A stretch of DNA of 7,718 bases from the NCBI GenBank assembly GCA_023262195.1, contig JALRDM010000211.1:1-7718 (forward strand), in the 5' to 3' direction. Position numbers and translations under genes: made by a program. Below the pieces are notes generated by a model that had not been told where the DNA came from, made no database searches, and saw only the letters and a list, made by a program, of their open reading frames with translations. How positions within the stretch are numbered: the first letter of the stretch is position 1; each line of letters starts with the position of its first letter. The DNA is from Salibacteraceae bacterium. GTDB lineage: Bacteria > Bacteroidota > Bacteroidia > Flavobacteriales_G > Salibacteraceae. Shown one piece after another: positions 5,748-7,718 of this stretch.

Positions 5748-7718
5748 GATGTTTCTGTAGAAACTCAAACTGGAGCAAGCGTCCAGTCATCTCTAGATTT
5801 AGACATTACCGATGGTGGAAGTGTGTATGTAGTAGGATCAACATTTGGTAACGCGTCTTTCGGTAATGGTGTTACAGTCACAGGATTGGGATATGACATG
5901 TACCTTGTGAAGTACAATGCGCAAGGCGAGGCACAATGGGCACAACGAGGCGGAAGTACTTCTTGGGCAGATAAAGGAGCTTCAGTAGACGTTGGTCCAT
6001 ATGGTGAGTTATATGTTGGAGGACACATTTTTGGTGCCAATGCCACGTTTGGAAATATTACTGTTTCGGCAAGTGATCAGCGAGATGCATACATAGCAAA
6101 ATATGACACTAATGGAACCGCTATGTGGGTTGAAACCCAAGAAACAGATGGTAATGCATCAGTGGTAGACCTTGCAGCTGACGACAGTGGAAATGTGTTT
6201 GCATTAACCCAATTTACGGATACAATAACCATTGATACATTTACCTTTAATGGCGCTGGCGGTTTCGCCTATGCATACGCCATCACAAAGTATGATAGTT
6301 CCGGAGCAGTTCTTTGGTCGAAAGAGGTTGAAACTGCTAATTCTTATGGCGGTCCTTCCATTAACACTGTTTATCGTGGATATGGAGGGGTTGATGTGGA
6401 TAGCACAGGAGATGTTATTATAACCGGAAGCTTTCTGACCTCAGTTACAATTAACGCAACCACTGTAAATGCTACCGGTAATTATGATATGTTCTTGGCC
6501 AAACTTGACGGAGGTGATGGATCCACAACTTGGCTCAAAAAAGGTGGTGGATCCTTCTTCGATAGTGGTTCAGATGTGGTCGTGGCGGATGATCAAAAAA
6601 TCTATGTCACGGGTCGCGGTCAAAACTCAATGTTGTTTGGAGGTGTGTCTCTAACACCTAACGCACTCTGTGATTTCGTGGTGGAGTATTCCAATTCTGG
6701 AAATCCCTTAGATGGAGAGTATGGTGTGAATACCCAGAGTGTCTTTCTCTCTATGCCTGGAATTGATGTTGATTCAGCCAACAATGTTTATATGACAAGT
6801 GGATACCAAGGCACCTTTACCATGGATGGGAAAAGTATCACCGCTGATTTTGGTGCAGATATGTACGCACTCCGCTATGATTTCGTTGGAGACTCCATCG
6901 AATATCTCTATACAACGGAAGATGATGGTGCTGGATTCGCGTCCAATGAGCGTGCATATGGAATTAAGGTCATTGAAACGGGTGACGCGTACTCTGTCGG
7001 ACACTTTAATTCCACAGTTGATTGGGGTAACAATACCACCAACAATGCTGGCTGGGATGGTTTTCTTGTGAAAATTGCAGACTGCGATGGTCTTGTAGCG
7101 GTAGCGTCTTCTTTAGGAGGGGATAGCATTTGCGCAGGAGAAACATTGACACTAGAAGCAGACACCAATGCCGCTTATGGTTATCAATGGCTATTCAATG
7201 GTTCTGCAGTAGGAGGTCAAATCAATGATTCATACACGGTTTCAGCAGCGGGAGATTATTCAGTGGTTGTGGATAGTTCAGGCTGTATTGATACGAGCAA
7301 TGTGATATCCGTGGTGGTTAATGCATTACCAAATGTTACACATGGAAACTTGTCTAACACTTGTGAGGCAGATGACCCATTTGAGTTGACAGGTGGTAAT
7401 CCGGCTGGTGGTACCTATTCAGGAACGGGAGTAATTGGAGGTGACACCTTCGATCCAAGTATAGCAGCACTCGGAAACAATATCATAACCTATACCTACA
7501 CCGATGGCAATGGATGTGCCGACAGTGTTACTAAAACCATAACAGTACAGCAATCTCCAGCCATATTTAATACCACCATTACCGCATGTGAAAATGACGC
7601 ACCCACTTCACTTGCCGGATCAGCATTTGGCTTCCCTGTAGGAGGAACCCATTCTGGACCTGGTGTTGTGGGTACGACCTTCGATCCTTCAGTAGCTGGT
7701 GCCGGAGTTCACACAATC
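5682..7718 (+). CDS. Large secreted beta-propeller/Ig-like repeat protein, 3' end outside window
   Basis: Frame 3 is open for 679 codons from ATG 5682 to the window edge, so the product is larger than what is visible. Residues 1-22 look like a Sec signal peptide. Residues about 31-466 contain seven SBBP-like repeats. Residues 482-546 form an Ig-like domain (SICAGETLTLEA...YQWLFNG...GDYSVVVDSSGC). From 547 a second type of repeat begins with GGTYSGTGV and FDPS. Such proteins in Bacteroidota are exported, often by the type IX system, and serve as surface adhesins or matrix proteins; the sorting domain that would show this lies beyond the window. No enzymatic motif is visible. The ATG is the first in frame with a signal peptide and has an A/T-rich leader without a Shine-Dalgarno. 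The gene stands apart from the division operon, behind its terminator and probably with its own promoter. The specific function is not recognisable. Confidence 0.9.
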   Translation, partial: MTSRLPYVLIFLALSVSGFSQADVSVETQTGASVQSSLDLDITDGGSVYVVGSTFGNASFGNGVTVTGLGYDMYLVKYNAQGEAQWAQRGGSTSWADKGASVDVGPYGELYVGGHIFGANATFGNITVSASDQRDAYIAKYDTNGTAMWVETQETDGNASVVDLAADDSGNVFALTQFTDTITIDTFTFNGAGGFAYAYAITKYDSSGAVLWSKEVETANSYGGPSINTVYRGYGGVDVDSTGDVIITGSFLTSVTINATTVNATGNYDMFLAKLDGGDGSTTWLKKGGGSFFDSGSDVVVADDQKIYVTGRGQNSMLFGGVSLTPNALCDFVVEYSNSGNPLDGEYGVNTQSVFLSMPGIDVDSANNVYMTSGYQGTFTMDGKSITADFGADMYALRYDFVGDSIEYLYTTEDDGAGFASNERAYGIKVIETGDAYSVGHFNSTVDWGNNTTNNAGWDGFLVKIADCDGLVAVASSLGGDSICAGETLTLEADTNAAYGYQWLFNGSAVGGQINDSYTVSAAGDYSVVVDSSGCIDTSNVISVVVNALPNVTHGNLSNTCEADDPFELTGGNPAGGTYSGTGVIGGDTFDPSIAALGNNIITYTYTDGNGCADSVTKTITVQQSPAIFNTTITACENDAPTSLAGSAFGFPVGGTHSGPGVVGTTFDPSVAGAGVHTI
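5772..7079 (+). repeat. Seven SBBP-like beta-propeller repeats (protein level)
   Basis: Two motifs alternate seven times. The first is an [VLI]-[YFI]-x-x-[GTS] strand followed by a hydrophobic strand, as in VYVVGSTFGNASFGN, LYVGGHIFGANATFGN, VFALTQF, VIITGSF, IYVTGRG, VYMTSGY and AYSVGHF. The second is D-x-[YF]-[LIA]-x-K-[YL]-x-x-x-G, whose first positions fall at residues 72, 135, 198, 269, 330, 393 and 459. Spacing is 63, 63, 71, 61, 63 and 66 residues. Units 3 and 5 are the most degenerate: D is replaced by A at 198 and by C at 330. Seven units fit one closed seven-bladed propeller. DNA copies have diverged, so no recent expansion is evident. Confidence 0.7.
7125..7319 (+). other. Ig-like domain of the secreted protein
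   Basis: Residues 482-546 have the pattern of Bacteroidota Ig-like domains found in secreted proteins: a cysteine and G-x-x-L-T-L-E-A strand at 484-493, YQWLFNGSAV at 501-510, Y-T-V-S-A-A-G-D-Y-S-V-V-V at 518-530, and CIDTSN followed by a VISVVV closing strand. The cysteines at 484 and 535 could form a disulfide. It lies directly after the propeller and before the second repeat array. Confidence 0.65.
7320..7718 (+). repeat. Start of a tandem 'GGTYSG-FDPS' repeat array, cut by window edge
   Basis: Unit 1 (residues 547-624) and the partial unit 2 (625-679) align closely. Both have a cysteine after a polar stretch (NTCEADDPFELTGG and TACENDAPTSLAGS). These are followed by PAGGTYSGTGV in unit 1 and PVGGTHSGPGV in unit 2, then TFDPSIAALGNNIITYTYTD and TFDPSVAGAGVHTI. 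Unit length is about 78 residues. These extracellular repeats occur in long stalk-like proteins of Bacteroidota, so further copies are expected downstream. Their ligand is unknown. Confidence 0.7.

Noticed and set aside
5765..7168. Several short reading frames on both strands (for example 5765-6046 -, 6232-6423 +, 6799-7071 +) inside the secreted-protein gene
   Set aside because: The continuous frame from 5682 encodes a coherent signal peptide and regular repeats across the whole region, so the others are shadows.

Overview
The window looks like a chromosomal piece from a member of the Bacteroidota, probably a flavobacterium-like marine or environmental lineage. Four things suggest this. The gene order is murG-murC-ftsQ-ftsA-ftsZ with no ddl between murC and ftsQ. 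FtsZ is long and ends in a PNNPFLHDNVD-type tail, as I recall for Flavobacteriia. Most starts lack a Shine-Dalgarno sequence. The last gene encodes a secreted, modular beta-propeller/Ig-like protein of a kind common in this phylum. The genus cannot be fixed from the sequence alone.

Bases 1-5514 are the distal end of the division and cell wall (dcw) cluster, all on the + strand and tightly packed. They hold the last 53 codons of murG, then murC (overlapping murG by 4 nt), ftsQ (overlapping murC by 11 nt), ftsA (3 nt after ftsQ) and ftsZ (36 nt after ftsA). MurG and MurC carry out successive blocks of peptidoglycan precursor chemistry (lipid II formation, and L-Ala addition to UDP-MurNAc). FtsZ polymerises into the Z-ring, FtsA ties it to the membrane, and FtsQ is the bitopic scaffold of the later divisome. 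The spacing implies one transcript with translational coupling. A perfect 24-nt palindrome followed by a T-run (5541-5569) closes the operon.

Bases 5515-5681 are intergenic. They hold the terminator and one good match to the Bacteroidota -7 promoter box (5608-5615).

Bases 5682-7718 are the 5' part of a large gene that runs off the window, with 679 codons open to the edge. It encodes a signal peptide, seven roughly 61-71-residue repeats that I read as a seven-bladed SBBP-like propeller, one Ig-like domain, and the start of a tandem array of 'GGTYSG...FDPS' repeats. It is probably an exported surface or adhesin-type protein; any C-terminal sorting domain lies outside the window.

I see no RNA genes, CRISPR, insertion sequences or phage sequence. 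The least ordinary signals are short linear motifs recurring in the FtsZ linker and the clean seven-repeat layout of the secreted protein. I see no clear evidence of a wholly new system.
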